Shown: positions 37,074-47,008 of the stretch, in pieces
Layout: every line of letters starts with the position of its first letter
How positions within the stretch are numbered: position 1 is the first letter of the stretch
From: Terasakiella sp. SH-1
Lineage (GTDB): Bacteria; Pseudomonadota; Alphaproteobacteria; Rhodospirillales; Terasakiellaceae
Assembly (NCBI RefSeq): GCF_004564135.1
Contig: NZ_CP038255.1
Location: 2,715,501 to 2,779,500, forward strand
Length of the DNA stretch: 64,000 bases
Direction of reading: 5' to 3'
Notes under the pieces: model-generated
What the model was told of the DNA's origin: nothing
The model's input: only the letters and a program-made list of their open reading frames with translations
The model's database searches: none
Position numbers and translations under genes: made by a program

Positions 37074-37856
37074 CTACTGTGCCGTCCAGCCCCCGTCCAG
37101 CGTTAATGTCGTTCCCGTCATCTGACTGGCTGCATCAGAACAAAGATAGACAGCCGTTTCGCCCAGCTGCTGGGGCGTCACGAACTCTTTTGACGGCTGT
37201 TTTTCAGAAAGAAGGTCGCGTGCTTCTTCTTCGATGGTTCGCCCAGATTTTTCTGCCCGCATGACAATCTGGTCTTCCACCAACGGCGTTCGCACCCACC
37301 CCGGACAGATTGTATTGGCTGTAATACCTGTTTCAGCCGTTTCCAGCGCACATACTTTTGTCAAACCGATCAGGCCATGCTTACTGGCAACATAGGCAGA
37401 TTTATTAATCGAAGCCACCTGACCATGGACCGAAGACACATTAATCACCCGCCCCCAATTGCGCACCTTCATATCCGGCAAGGCTAAACGCATCACATGG
37501 AAAGCAGCCGTTAGGTTCAACGATAAAAGCAAGTTCCATTTTACCGGATCAAAATCTTCAATCGGGGAGACATGCTGCATCCCGGCATTATTCACAACAA
37601 TATCAACCGGGCCAATCTTTGCTTTGGTCTCAGCCATCATATGTTCGATTTCGTCCTGTTTGGATAAATCTGCGGCTTGAAAAAGAACCTGACCAGAGCC
37701 CAGTTTATCCAAAATGGCACAAATTTCGTCACTCTTTTCATTCTGCTTGCGGCCATTCACAACCACATTACAGTTTTGTTCCGCCAATGAGGTTGCGATC
37801 CCCAAACCAATACCGCTGGTTGAACCCGTTACAACTGCTGTTTTCCCTGAAAGCAT
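37074..37856 (-). CDS. bdhA: 3-hydroxybutyrate dehydrogenase (SDR family)
   Basis: 260 residues. Short-chain dehydrogenase: TGSTSGIGLGIA for NAD binding near residue 10, NNAG, catalytic Ser in INVSSVHG, then YVASK (Tyr and Lys). Signature VHGQVASINKSAYVASKHG and CPGWVRTPLVEDQI are typical of D-3-hydroxybutyrate dehydrogenase, which links polyhydroxybutyrate breakdown to acetoacetate. ATG 37856 has GGGAG 9 nt upstream; the frame is open to 37898. Confidence 0.9.
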   Translation of the reverse strand: MLSGKTAVVTGSTSGIGLGIATSLAEQNCNVVVNGRKQNEKSDEICAILDKLGSGQVLFQAADLSKQDEIEHMMAETKAKIGPVDIVVNNAGMQHVSPIEDFDPVKWNLLLSLNLTAAFHVMRLALPDMKVRNWGRVINVSSVHGQVASINKSAYVASKHGLIGLTKVCALETAETGITANTICPGWVRTPLVEDQIVMRAEKSGRTIEEEARDLLSEKQPSKEFVTPQQLGETAVYLCSDAASQMTGTTLTLDGGWTAQ

Positions 37857-37898
37857 CCGCCTGTCTCCCTGAATGAATTTTGTTTGATAATCGAACAA

Positions 37899-38107
37899 TT
37901 ACTTTTCAAGGTCAAGCCTGATGAAATTCATTTTTGACTTTTTGACAATTTTTTTCAAAAACAAAGGAAGTTATTGATCTCATTTGCTTTTCAATAAGAA
38001 ACCCAAACTATTCTAAAGCATCAAACCCTATATTTTGAGTTAAGATAACCATCACACCCTATATATTGATCAGCCCATATACCGCAAGCCCTTATGCCCT
38101 GCGACTT
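37899..38107. other. Gene-free AT-rich stretch before mraZ
   Basis: Together with 38108-38306 this forms a 400-nt gap between bdhA and mraZ. It is AT-rich and contains promoter-like TTGAGT and TATATA sequences around 38035-38065, but I cannot fix one promoter. No ORF is supported here. Confidence 0.5.
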
Positions 38108-38164
38108 TCCCATGATTATCCATTGACCTCCCATTAAATCCCATGGTATCCCATACTATCCCAT
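38108..38164 (-). promoter_or_regulatory. Candidate MraZ operator: TCCCAT repeats at 10-bp period
   Basis: TCCCAT occurs at 38129, 38139, 38149 and 38159, exactly one helical turn apart, with a weaker TCCAT at 38119 and another TCCCAT at 38108. Known MraZ sites upstream of mraZ are tandem TGGG units with 5-nt spacers; here ATGGGA lies on the minus strand. TTGACC at 38123 may be a -35 within the array. It sits about 140 nt before mraZ. Confidence 0.7.
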
Positions 38165-38306
38165 TGAATAGTAGGGACGCCCCATTTATCAGCAACGGCC
38201 ATTGCTGAGAACAGGCATCCATCACTTGGCAAAGTCATAGCGACAGGTGAACTATTGTTCAATGAGATGGTTAGGAACGTTTCACACATTTAAGGCATAA
38301 GCCACC

Positions 38307-38774
38307 ATGGCACTGTTTGTCGGAAGGCATCTAAATAAAATAGATAAAAAGGGACGCACCTCCGTTCCCAAGCCTTTTCGCGCGTCTTTTGAGACACAAT
38401 CCTTTCGCGGGATGTATGCCTATCCTTCCTTTAAATTCCCCGCGATTGCAGCATGTGATGAAACTTTTATGACCCAACTGTGCGACAGCCTGAGTGCAGA
38501 AACCGACTTTTTCTCTGACGATCAGGATGATCTTGCCACTGTTATTCTGGAAAATGCCAACCAGCTTAGTTTCGATACCGAAGGACGCGTCATTATTCCC
38601 CAAGATCTTTTGGATCATGCCGGGATTACTGACCAGGCCCTGTTTGTCGGACGCGGCCGGGAGATTTTTATCTGGGAACCGACAGCCTACGAAACCCATG
38701 CCAAAGAAGCCTTTAACCGGGCAAAAGCGGCAAAACGGACCTTAAAACTACATGTGAAGGGAGACGGCTCATGA
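38307..38774 (+). CDS. mraZ: Transcriptional regulator MraZ
   Basis: 155 residues, two SpoVT/AbrB-like halves: HLNKIDKKGRTSVPKPFR and QLSFDTEGRVIIPQDLLDHAG, each with the DxxGR pattern. It forms a ring that binds repeats in its own promoter and represses the dcw cluster. It heads the cluster and overlaps rsmH by 4 nt (ATGA). Confidence 0.95.
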   Translation: MALFVGRHLNKIDKKGRTSVPKPFRASFETQSFRGMYAYPSFKFPAIAACDETFMTQLCDSLSAETDFFSDDQDDLATVILENANQLSFDTEGRVIIPQDLLDHAGITDQALFVGRGREIFIWEPTAYETHAKEAFNRAKAAKRTLKLHVKGDGS

Positions 38775-39712
38775 GTGGTCACATCCCTGTTTTATTAAAT
38801 GAAATCGTTGAGGTGATTAACCCAAAAGACGGTGATGTCATTATCGACGGCACATTCGGAGGCGGCGGTTACACCAAAGCCATCCTTGATGCAGCAGACT
38901 GTCGGGTTTTGGGCATTGACCGGGACCCCGATGCCATAGACAGGGGCAATAGCTTGTCGCAGACGCTCGATAATCGGCTGCAAATGTTTGAGGGCTGCTA
39001 TGGCGACATGGCGGCCCTTGTGAATCAAAAGGTGAACGCCGTCGTTCTGGATATAGGTGTCTCTTCCTTTCAGATTGATCAGGCTGATCGTGGTTTTTCT
39101 TTCCGCGAAGACGGCCCACTGGATATGCGCATGGCCCAAAGTGGGGAAAGTGCCGCAGATGTGGTCAATACCTACGATGAAAAAGAACTGGCCAATATCA
39201 TTTATAAATATGGTGAAGAGCGCCATTCGCGCCGTGTTGCCAAAGCGATTATTGAAGCACGCCGCGAAGAAAAAATCACCACAACAGGCCAGCTTGCCAA
39301 GATTGTGCGATCTGTTGTGCGCCAAGCCAAAGATAAGATTGATCCAGCCACCCGTACCTTTCAGGGCCTGCGCATCTATGTAAATGATGAATTGGGTGAA
39401 CTGGAGCGTGGCTTGGCCGCAGCAGAAGAATTGTTGCTCCCCGGTGGGCGCCTTGTGGTCGTCACTTTCCATTCACTGGAAGACCGCATTGTGAAGCAAT
39501 TCTTCAAGCAACGCAGTGGCGGCAATGCACGCACCAACCGTTACATGCCCGATGGCGGTGATCAAGGCCCACAGGCGACTTTTAAGATTATCAACCGCAA
39601 ACCCATTGCGCCCAGTGATGAGGAATGCCGTGAAAACCCGCGTGCACGTTCTTCCAAGCTACGTGCAGGCTTGCGCACCGATGTTGAAAAATGGACAGGA
39701 GAAGCCAAATGA
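38771..39712 (+). CDS. rsmH: 16S rRNA (cytosine1402-N4)-methyltransferase
   Basis: 313 residues. HIPVLLNEIVEVI at the start, SAM site DGTFGGGGYTKAIL, then VLDIGVSSFQIDQADRGFSF and the C-terminal VVTFHSLEDRIVKQFF. Methylates C1402 in the decoding centre. The stop shares bases with the ftsL start. Confidence 0.96.
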   Translation: MSGHIPVLLNEIVEVINPKDGDVIIDGTFGGGGYTKAILDAADCRVLGIDRDPDAIDRGNSLSQTLDNRLQMFEGCYGDMAALVNQKVNAVVLDIGVSSFQIDQADRGFSFREDGPLDMRMAQSGESAADVVNTYDEKELANIIYKYGEERHSRRVAKAIIEARREEKITTTGQLAKIVRSVVRQAKDKIDPATRTFQGLRIYVNDELGELERGLAAAEELLLPGGRLVVVTFHSLEDRIVKQFFKQRSGGNARTNRYMPDGGDQGPQATFKIINRKPIAPSDEECRENPRARSSKLRAGLRTDVEKWTGEAK

Positions 39713-40029
39713 CACGCCTGACCATTGGCCTGACCGTTTTCCTCGCCATCGTTTTAGCCATCGGTGTATTCCGCATCACCTATCAGGTGGATGCACTGGA
39801 AAAAGAACTCAAGGCCCTGAACAAAGAAATCCTGCAAGAACAGGAAACCATCCATATCCTGAAAGCGGAATGGAGCTATCTCAACGATCCGAACCGTTTG
39901 GAAGATTTGGCAAAACGCTACCTCGGCCTGGAAGAAATGCGCGGCGAACAGCTGATCAACATGGATATGTTTGACAAGCAGCTTTTGCCGACAAACCCCA
40001 ATGTGCAACCAACAAAGGCAGGGCAATAG
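39709..40029 (+). CDS. ftsL: Cell division protein FtsL-like
   Basis: 106 residues from ATG 39709, which overlaps the rsmH stop. One N-terminal membrane helix (LTVFLAIVLAIGVFRITY) followed by a coiled coil (VDALEKELKALNKEILQEQE) and the conserved LNDPNRLEDLAKRYL near the end. Fits FtsL, the bitopic divisome partner of FtsB and FtsQ. Identified by topology and position between rsmH and ftsI. Confidence 0.9.
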   Translation: MTRLTIGLTVFLAIVLAIGVFRITYQVDALEKELKALNKEILQEQETIHILKAEWSYLNDPNRLEDLAKRYLGLEEMRGEQLINMDMFDKQLLPTNPNVQPTKAGQ

Positions 40030-40033
40030 GGGC

Positions 40034-41722
40034 ATGGAACTTCGAGGGGCAAGAGAAAAACAACTGCGCAATCGCCGTGCAATTGAAACCGGGCACAACC
40101 GCACCTTGGTGGCCGGGGCGATTTTTGCTGTTCTGTTTCTTGTTCTGGCTGGGCGCGTTGTGGACCTTTCCCTGCTGCATGGTTCGCGCGAGCCCAAACT
40201 GGTTCACAGCCCAGACAGTGAAAATGTCGATGCGGTCCGGGCCAATATTGTGGATCGCAATGGGGCCTTGCTCGCGACATCCCTGCCCACAGACTCTTTG
40301 ATTGTTGACTCAAAAGCCTTTCTGGCCGCAGGCGAAGACCCGACCCAGGCCGCCCTGAAGCTGGCCCGCATCCTGCCGGAACTCAGCATTGGCAAGACGG
40401 TTAAGAAACTGGCTTCAGGCAAACGGTTTGACTATCTGGTCCGCACGCTGACGCCGAACCAGAAACATCAGGTCAACCAGTTGGGCATTCCGGGGCTGGA
40501 TTATCAACGTGAAGAACGCCGCACCTACCCTCACGGCCCGTTGCTGGCCCATGTGCTTGGATATACGGACGTGGATGGCCGGGGCATTGCCGGGATAGAA
40601 AAAAGCTTCAATCACCAGCTTCTCAGCCCCGGTGGGAATATTGAGCTGTCTTTGGATGTGCGCGTTCAGTCTGTTATGCGCACAGCCTTGCAAGATGCCA
40701 TTGATGAATTCAAGGCCATTGGCGGGGCCGGTGTGGTGATGGATATTCACACAGGCGAACTGCTATCCATGGTGTCCTTACCGGATTTTGACCCAAACAA
40801 AACCAATACATTAAAGGATAACACCAGCTTCAACCGTGCCTCCAAGGGCGTATATGAAATGGGGTCGATTTTCAAACTCTTTAACACAGCCATGGCCCTT
40901 GATAGCGGAGTTGTCAATCTGAACGACAGCTTTGATGCGACCAAACCATTAAAAGTCGGGCGTTTCCAAATTCGTGATTTCCATGCCAAGAAGCGCCGCT
41001 TAAGTGTACCGGAAATTCTTGTCTTTTCCTCCAATATTGGTTCTGCCCAAATTGCACTGGAAGCCGGAACCTCCATGCAACGTGATTATCTGGGACGTTT
41101 CGGCTTGCTCAATGCCTCGTCCCTTGAAATCCCCGAAGTCGGTGCCCCGCTTTATCCTGCCACATGGCGCAAGGCCAACACCATGACCATTGCTTATGGG
41201 CACGGCATCGCCATTACCCCACTGCAACTGACCAGTGCCGTGGCATCTGTTGCCAATGGCGGTCTGTTGCACCAGCCAACCTTGCTTAAAGTGAAAAACG
41301 ATTATGTCCCTCAGGGCCAGCGCGTCATTTCACAGGCAACGTCTGATCACATGCGCAAATTGATGCGTCTGGTGGTTTTGCAAGGCTCCGGCAAAAAAGC
41401 GAATTCCAAATTCTATCGTGTAGGCGGTAAAACCGGAACGGCCGACAAACAGCAAAACGGTACCTATAACCGCCGATCACGCATTTCTTCCTTTGCTGGC
41501 GTCTTCCCCATGGAAAACCCACGCTATGCGGTCTTGGCCATGGTTGATGAACCGGTTGGCAACAAAAAGACTTTTGGTTACGCCACCGCAGGCTGGGTTG
41601 CAGCCCCGGTGATTAAAAAAGTGGTGGACCGCATCGGCCCCATGCTGGGCCTGCAGCCGTCTTCTGTTGAAGAGGATCAATACAAACCAGGGGACCCCCT
41701 GTTTATTCGGGTGAAAGGATAA
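40034..41722 (+). CDS. ftsI: Peptidoglycan transpeptidase FtsI (PBP3)
   Basis: 562 residues from ATG 40034. Membrane anchor LVAGAIFAVLFLVLAGRVV, dimerisation domain RANIVDRNGALLATSL, then transpeptidase with nucleophile Ser in GSIFK, SSN in VFSSNIGS, and KTG in VGGKTGTADK. Cross-links septal peptidoglycan with FtsW. The frame is open 21 codons earlier but family members start near here. Followed by murE after 4 nt. Confidence 0.95.
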   Translation: MELRGAREKQLRNRRAIETGHNRTLVAGAIFAVLFLVLAGRVVDLSLLHGSREPKLVHSPDSENVDAVRANIVDRNGALLATSLPTDSLIVDSKAFLAAGEDPTQAALKLARILPELSIGKTVKKLASGKRFDYLVRTLTPNQKHQVNQLGIPGLDYQREERRTYPHGPLLAHVLGYTDVDGRGIAGIEKSFNHQLLSPGGNIELSLDVRVQSVMRTALQDAIDEFKAIGGAGVVMDIHTGELLSMVSLPDFDPNKTNTLKDNTSFNRASKGVYEMGSIFKLFNTAMALDSGVVNLNDSFDATKPLKVGRFQIRDFHAKKRRLSVPEILVFSSNIGSAQIALEAGTSMQRDYLGRFGLLNASSLEIPEVGAPLYPATWRKANTMTIAYGHGIAITPLQLTSAVASVANGGLLHQPTLLKVKNDYVPQGQRVISQATSDHMRKLMRLVVLQGSGKKANSKFYRVGGKTGTADKQQNGTYNRRSRISSFAGVFPMENPRYAVLAMVDEPVGNKKTFGYATAGWVAAPVIKKVVDRIGPMLGLQPSSVEEDQYKPGDPLFIRVKG

Positions 41723-41726
41723 GACC

Positions 41727-43148
41727 ATGACACTGTTACAAGACCTTATCCCCGAGCTGGAAGAAAATATGGAAATCACCGGCATTACGGTTGATTCCCG
41801 TAAAGTCGAACCCGGCTATCTGTTTGCCGCCCTGCCCGGCACGCAGGTTGATGGGCGCAAATTCATCCCCCAAGCTATTGAAAAAGGCGCACGGGTGATT
41901 TTGGTGGAACGCGACGCAGGCGAGATGGAACCTGTTGAGGGTGTTTTGTTTGTCTATGATAAAAACCCCCGTATGCGCTTTGCCGATATCGCGGCGAATT
42001 TCTATGACAAACAACCAAAAATGACGGCTGCTGTCACCGGGACAAATGGCAAAAGCTCTGTCGTGACCTTTGTGCGCCAGTTGTGGACCCTGCTGGGGCA
42101 CAAGGCTGCAAGTGTTGGTACATTGGGGGTAAGCGCACCGGGGCTGGATATCTCCGGTGGGTTAACAACACCAGACCCGGCGGGCCTGCATGAACGCCTC
42201 AATGAAATTACAGAACTCGGTGTAACCCACCTTGCTATGGAAGCTTCCAGCCACGGGCTGGATCAGCACCGTATGGACGGGGTGAATATTCGTATTGCCG
42301 CCTTTACTAATCTCAGCCGGGATCATCTGGATTATCATGCCGATATGGCAGAATATCTTGCCGCGAAAAAACGCTTGTTTGAAGAACTGCTGCGCCCCGG
42401 TGGCAAGGCCGTGTTAAATGCAGACGCCCCTGAATATGACGAACTCGTTGATAGCTTGGACGGATACAGCCAAAAAGTCATTTCTTATGGCAAAGCCGGT
42501 GACACCATTACCCTGAAACAGGCTGAACCTTGCCTTGAAGGCCAAAAGATCACGCTTTTGATTGACGAAACGAACTATAATCTAACCTTGCCATTGGCAG
42601 GCTATTTTCAGGTGGAAAATGCCCTGTGTGCGCTTGGTGTTGTTCTGGCCTCCGGTCACAGCGCAGACGCAACGGTTCCCTTGCTTGAAAAGCTGGAAGG
42701 GGTACCGGGTCGTATGGAACATATGGGTCGTGGCGTTTATGTGGATTATGCCCATACACCGGATGCGTTAGAAACCGTGCTCAAGGCCCTGCGCCCCCAT
42801 ACAAATGGTAAACTGGCTGTTCTGTTTGGCTGCGGTGGGGATCGTGATCGGGGCAAACGCCCTGAAATGGGCCGGATTGCGGCTGAACAAGCTGATGTCC
42901 TCTATGTCACAGATGATAACCCACGCAGTGAAGACCCAACTGACATTCGCCGTGAAATCATGACGGCGTGTCCCACTGCTAATGAAATTGGGGATCGTCA
43001 AGAGGCGATTGACACGGCCATCAATGCCCTGTCTGACGGGGATGTTCTGCTCATTGCTGGCAAGGGGCATGAAACAGGTCAAATTGTTGGCGATCAGGTT
43101 TTACCCTTTGATGATCGAGCCCAGGCACAGGAGGTTCTCAATGGCTGA
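41727..43148 (+). CDS. murE: UDP-MurNAc-tripeptide synthetase MurE
   Basis: 473 residues. ATP site VTGTNGKSS, and DNPRSEDP, the DNPR motif associated with meso-diaminopimelate as the amino acid added. So the peptidoglycan is of the DAP type. Three Mur ligase domains are complete. The end overlaps murF by 8 nt. Confidence 0.96.
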   Translation: MTLLQDLIPELEENMEITGITVDSRKVEPGYLFAALPGTQVDGRKFIPQAIEKGARVILVERDAGEMEPVEGVLFVYDKNPRMRFADIAANFYDKQPKMTAAVTGTNGKSSVVTFVRQLWTLLGHKAASVGTLGVSAPGLDISGGLTTPDPAGLHERLNEITELGVTHLAMEASSHGLDQHRMDGVNIRIAAFTNLSRDHLDYHADMAEYLAAKKRLFEELLRPGGKAVLNADAPEYDELVDSLDGYSQKVISYGKAGDTITLKQAEPCLEGQKITLLIDETNYNLTLPLAGYFQVENALCALGVVLASGHSADATVPLLEKLEGVPGRMEHMGRGVYVDYAHTPDALETVLKALRPHTNGKLAVLFGCGGDRDRGKRPEMGRIAAEQADVLYVTDDNPRSEDPTDIRREIMTACPTANEIGDRQEAIDTAINALSDGDVLLIAGKGHETGQIVGDQVLPFDDRAQAQEVLNG

Positions 43149-44532
43149 TATCCTCTGGAGCGCAGCAGAAGCCGCCAAGGCGACAGACGGCACACCGTTT
43201 GGTGATTGGGAATGTCGCGGCATTTCCATTGACAGCCGTAACATTGAAAAAGGCGATCTATTCATTGCTATCAAAGGTCCGAGCTTTGACGGTCATAAGT
43301 TTGTGCGCACAGCCCTGAAAGCTGGCGCCAGTGCAGCCATTGTGTCGCAAATCCCGCAAGACTGCCGGGAAGATGAAAATCTGTTGCTGGTCAAAGACAC
43401 CACCAAAGCCCTGGAAGATCTGGGTCACGCATCCCGGGCACGTACCAAGGCCAAAATCGTTGCCGTCACAGGCAGTGTTGGCAAAACCGGGGTGAAAGAA
43501 GCCCTTGCCAGCACGCTTTCCAATCAAGGCAAGACCCATGCGACCATTGGCAATTTAAACAATCATTTCGGCCTGCCCCTGACACTGGCGCGCATGCCCC
43601 GTGACTGTGAGTTTGCCGTTTTGGAACTGGGCATGAACCACGCAGGCGAGCTGACTGAACTGTCAAACATGGCAAAACCGCATGTGGCCGTGATTACCAC
43701 CATTGCCCCGGCCCATCTGGAACATTTCAACAGTGTTGGCGATATTGCCGACGCCAAATGCGAAATTTTCGCCGGACTGGAAGTTGCCGGTACAGCCATC
43801 TTGAATGCCGATAATGAATTTTACGCCCGCATGAAAAACAGCGCGGTGACACAAGGGGTGAAAAACATCACCACCTTTGGTCAGGAAAATGGCGACTTCA
43901 CCGCCCTGTCCTCAACACCAAACGAAAATGGACGCGGGACTGAGATTGAAGCTGATCTTAAGGGCCAAAAACTGGCCTACCGTATTGCCCATAACGGATC
44001 ACACTGGATCACCAACAGTTTAGCTATTCTGGCCTGCATTGATGCCATCGGGGGCGATCTAGAACAAGCCGGGCGTGATCTGGGCGAACTCGGCCAGCTT
44101 AAAGGGCGCGGGGCAGAACATTGTGTTGATCTTTCTACTGGGTCCATCCGCGTGATTGATGAAAGCTATAACGCCAATGATGCCTCCATGCGTGCTGCCC
44201 TTGAGGTTTTGAGCCATCAAAAAGGGCGCAAAATCGCTGTTCTTGGCGATATGCTGGAACTTGGCCCTGATGAGGTCATGACACACCGTCATTTGCAGGA
44301 CGCCGTTGACGAAATTGATCTGGTTTTTACCTGCGGCCCCTTAATGAAAAACCTGCATGATGCCCTGCCTGCCCCAAAGCGCGGTGCCCATGCCTCAAAT
44401 GCCGAAGAGCTTGCCCCACTGGTGGTTCAAACTGTCCAAGCCGGTGATGTCATCAGCATTAAAAGTTCACGGGGATCACGCACCGATCTGGTGCTGGATG
44501 CCCTTTTAGCCTTGCAACCGAATGGAACGTGA
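43141..44532 (+). CDS. murF: UDP-MurNAc-tripeptide--D-Ala-D-Ala ligase MurF
   Basis: 463 residues from ATG 43141 (MADILWSAAEAA). ATP site VTGSVGKTGVKEAL, then NLNNHFGLPLTLARMP and IDESYNANDASMRAAL. Adds D-Ala-D-Ala supplied by Ddl (51582). The open frame upstream within murE is not coding in this phase. Confidence 0.96.
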   Translation: MADILWSAAEAAKATDGTPFGDWECRGISIDSRNIEKGDLFIAIKGPSFDGHKFVRTALKAGASAAIVSQIPQDCREDENLLLVKDTTKALEDLGHASRARTKAKIVAVTGSVGKTGVKEALASTLSNQGKTHATIGNLNNHFGLPLTLARMPRDCEFAVLELGMNHAGELTELSNMAKPHVAVITTIAPAHLEHFNSVGDIADAKCEIFAGLEVAGTAILNADNEFYARMKNSAVTQGVKNITTFGQENGDFTALSSTPNENGRGTEIEADLKGQKLAYRIAHNGSHWITNSLAILACIDAIGGDLEQAGRDLGELGQLKGRGAEHCVDLSTGSIRVIDESYNANDASMRAALEVLSHQKGRKIAVLGDMLELGPDEVMTHRHLQDAVDEIDLVFTCGPLMKNLHDALPAPKRGAHASNAEELAPLVVQTVQAGDVISIKSSRGSRTDLVLDALLALQPNGT

Positions 44533-44550
44533 GAAAAAAGAGTAAAAAAC

Positions 44551-45636
44551 ATGTTATATCACCTCCTCTTTCCATTGGCCGATCAAATCCCGGTCTTCAA
44601 CCTGTTTCGCTATCTGACCTTCAGAACAGGCGGCGCAGTCATGACGGCCATGGTCATCGCCTTTATTATCGGCCCCTCCATGATCCGCTGGTTGCGTCAA
44701 TGGCAAGGCCAAGGCCAGCCGATCCGCGATGATGGCCCGGAAAGCCATTTGAAAAAGCAAGGCACCCCGACCATGGGCGGGATCATGATCTTATCCTCCA
44801 TGTCGGTTTCTGTTCTGTTATGGGCGGATCTGTCCAATCCTTACATCTGGGCGGTAATGTTGGTGACACTGGGCTATGGCGCCATTGGTTTTCTGGATGA
44901 CTATCTAAAAGTTTCCAAGAAAAACACCAAGGGGCTTTCGGGAAAGCTGAAACTCTTGGGTCAACTAGGCTTTGCCGGGGTTGCGGCCTTTATCATTGCC
45001 AGTGTGCAGCCTGAAAGCCTGAACACCCACCTCGCCCTACCGTTTTTTAAAGATACGCTGATCAATCTGGGCTGGTTTTTCCCGGTCTTTGGCATTTTGG
45101 TCATGATCGGGTCTTCCAATGCGGTCAACCTGACCGATGGTCTGGACGGTCTGGCCACGGTTCCGGTGATTATTGCATCAGGTGTCTTTGCCATTATCGC
45201 TTATCTTGTCGGTCACTTTGTCTTTGCTGAATATCTGCAAATCCACCACGTACCGGGGGCCGGGGAACTGGCGGTTATTTTGGCCGCAGTCATCGGGGGC
45301 TGTATTGGTTTTCTCTGGTTTAATGCCCCGCCAGCCATGGTGTTTATGGGCGATACGGGTTCTTTGGCCTTGGGCGGGACATTGGGGTCCATCGCCGTTG
45401 TGGTTAAACACGAACTGGTTCTCGCCATCGTTGGTGGCCTGTTTGTGTTGGAAACCGTATCTGTGATTGTGCAGGTGGCGTCTTTCAAGCTGACAGGCAA
45501 GCGTGTCTTTAAGATGGCCCCGCTGCATCACCATTATGAGAAAAAAGGCTGGGCGGAACCCACCATTGTTATTCGTTTCTGGATCATTGCCTTGATTTTG
45601 GCCCTGATCGGTCTGGCAACCTTAAAGCTGCGTTAA
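44551..45636 (+). CDS. mraY: Phospho-MurNAc-pentapeptide transferase MraY
   Basis: 361 residues, about ten membrane helices. Catalytic/Mg motifs: [40 protein letters not shown] and [11 protein letters not shown]. Makes lipid I on undecaprenyl phosphate at the inner membrane. Confidence 0.97.
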   Translation: MLYHLLFPLADQIPVFNLFRYLTFRTGGAVMTAMVIAFIIGPSMIRWLRQWQGQGQPIRDDGPESHLKKQGTPTMGGIMILSSMSVSVLLWADLSNPYIWAVMLVTLGYGAIGFLDDYLKVSKKNTKGLSGKLKLLGQLGFAGVAAFIIASVQPESLNTHLALPFFKDTLINLGWFFPVFGILVMIGSSNAVNLTDGLDGLATVPVIIASGVFAIIAYLVGHFVFAEYLQIHHVPGAGELAVILAAVIGGCIGFLWFNAPPAMVFMGDTGSLALGGTLGSIAVVVKHELVLAIVGGLFVLETVSVIVQVASFKLTGKRVFKMAPLHHHYEKKGWAEPTIVIRFWIIALILALIGLATLKLR

Positions 45637-45649
45637 GGGGAACAGAGAC

Positions 45650-47008
45650 GTGATCACACCATCCACATATAAAGGCAAAACAGTCGCCGTTCTGGGCTTG
45701 GGTAAATCCGGCCTTTCCGCCATGCGTGCCCTTAAGGACGCAGGGGCAAATGTGTTGGCATGGGATGATCAGGCTGAACGTGATGACCTTACAGACCTCA
45801 GTGAAGCAGACTGGAGCACCATTGATCTGCTGGTGATGAGCCCCGGTATCCCACACACCTTCCCCAAGGCACATCCTGTTGCTGATCTGGCCTGTGCCCA
45901 TGATGTGCCGATTGTCTGTGATGTGGAACTGCTGGTTCAATCCTGCCCCAATGCAAAATATATTGCCATTACCGGCACCAATGGTAAATCCACCACCACC
46001 ACCCTGATCGCCCATATTCTGGAAGTTGCCGGTTTTGATGTGGAAGTCGGTGGTAATCTCGGCACGCCTGCGCTTGATCTGGAAAAACTGGATGAAGATG
46101 GCGTTTATGTGCTGGAACTATCCTCTTATCAGTTAGAGCGCACCCCCTCACTTTGCGCCGATGTGGCTGTGTGGCTGAATATTAGCCCCGACCACCTTGA
46201 TCGCCACGGCGGTCTAGACGGCTATATCGCAGCGAAGAAAAATATTTTCGCCCACCAAACAGAGGATCATTTTGCCCTGATCGGTGTGGATGATGAACAT
46301 AGCAAGGCTGTGTTTGAAACAACCAACCTGACAAACGCCAAACGCATTGCGATATCGGCCAAAGCCCCTGTTGAAGACGGGATTTTCACCGATGAAGACG
46401 TGCTGATCGACGAAGCCTTCAGTCTTGAGGGTGAACAGGTCATGGATTTGTCCGGGGTTAAGACCTTACAAGGCAAACATAACCAACAAAATGCCGCCAT
46501 GGCCTATGGCGCAGCCCTTGCCATTGGCGCAGCCCCTGAATGGATTGTTCGTGGCATTGCCAGCTTCCCAGGACTGGAACACCGCCAGGAAATCGTTGGC
46601 AATGTTGGCGAGGTGTTATTTATCAATGACAGTAAAGCCACCAATGCAGATGCCACCCAAAAAGCTCTAGGCGCTTATGACAATATCTATTGGATTGCGG
46701 GCGGTCAGGCTAAAGAAGGCGGTATTGACCAACTGCTGGACCAATTGCAAACCGTTACAAAAGCCTACCTTATCGGAGCGGCAGAAGATGACTTTGCCCA
46801 AAGCCTGAACGATACCAAGGAATTTATGCGCTGTGGCGATCTGGAAACAGCAACCAAAGCCGCCTTTATGGATGCCAAACAAACAGGCGGTGTTGTCCTG
46901 TTGTCACCGGCCTGTGCCTCCTGGGATCAATTTAAAAGTTTCGAAGCACGCGGCGATGCCTTTAAGGCCATTGTCCATCAGCTTCAAGATGAAGAGGAGG
47001 CTACCTGA
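45650..47008 (+). CDS. murD: UDP-MurNAc-L-alanine--D-glutamate ligase MurD
   Basis: 452 residues. Rossmann start VAVLGLGKSGLSAMRAL, ATP site ITGTNGKSTTTTL, ELSSYQLE, and INDSKATNADATQKAL. Starts at GTG 45650 and shares its stop with the ftsW start. Confidence 0.96.
   Translation: MITPSTYKGKTVAVLGLGKSGLSAMRALKDAGANVLAWDDQAERDDLTDLSEADWSTIDLLVMSPGIPHTFPKAHPVADLACAHDVPIVCDVELLVQSCPNAKYIAITGTNGKSTTTTLIAHILEVAGFDVEVGGNLGTPALDLEKLDEDGVYVLELSSYQLERTPSLCADVAVWLNISPDHLDRHGGLDGYIAAKKNIFAHQTEDHFALIGVDDEHSKAVFETTNLTNAKRIAISAKAPVEDGIFTDEDVLIDEAFSLEGEQVMDLSGVKTLQGKHNQQNAAMAYGAALAIGAAPEWIVRGIASFPGLEHRQEIVGNVGEVLFINDSKATNADATQKALGAYDNIYWIAGGQAKEGGIDQLLDQLQTVTKAYLIGAAEDDFAQSLNDTKEFMRCGDLETATKAAFMDAKQTGGVVLLSPACASWDQFKSFEARGDAFKAIVHQLQDEEEAT

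Noticed and set aside
42982-43140. Long upstream start for murF
   Set aside because: The segment lies inside murE in another frame; the conserved MurF start is ATG 43141.
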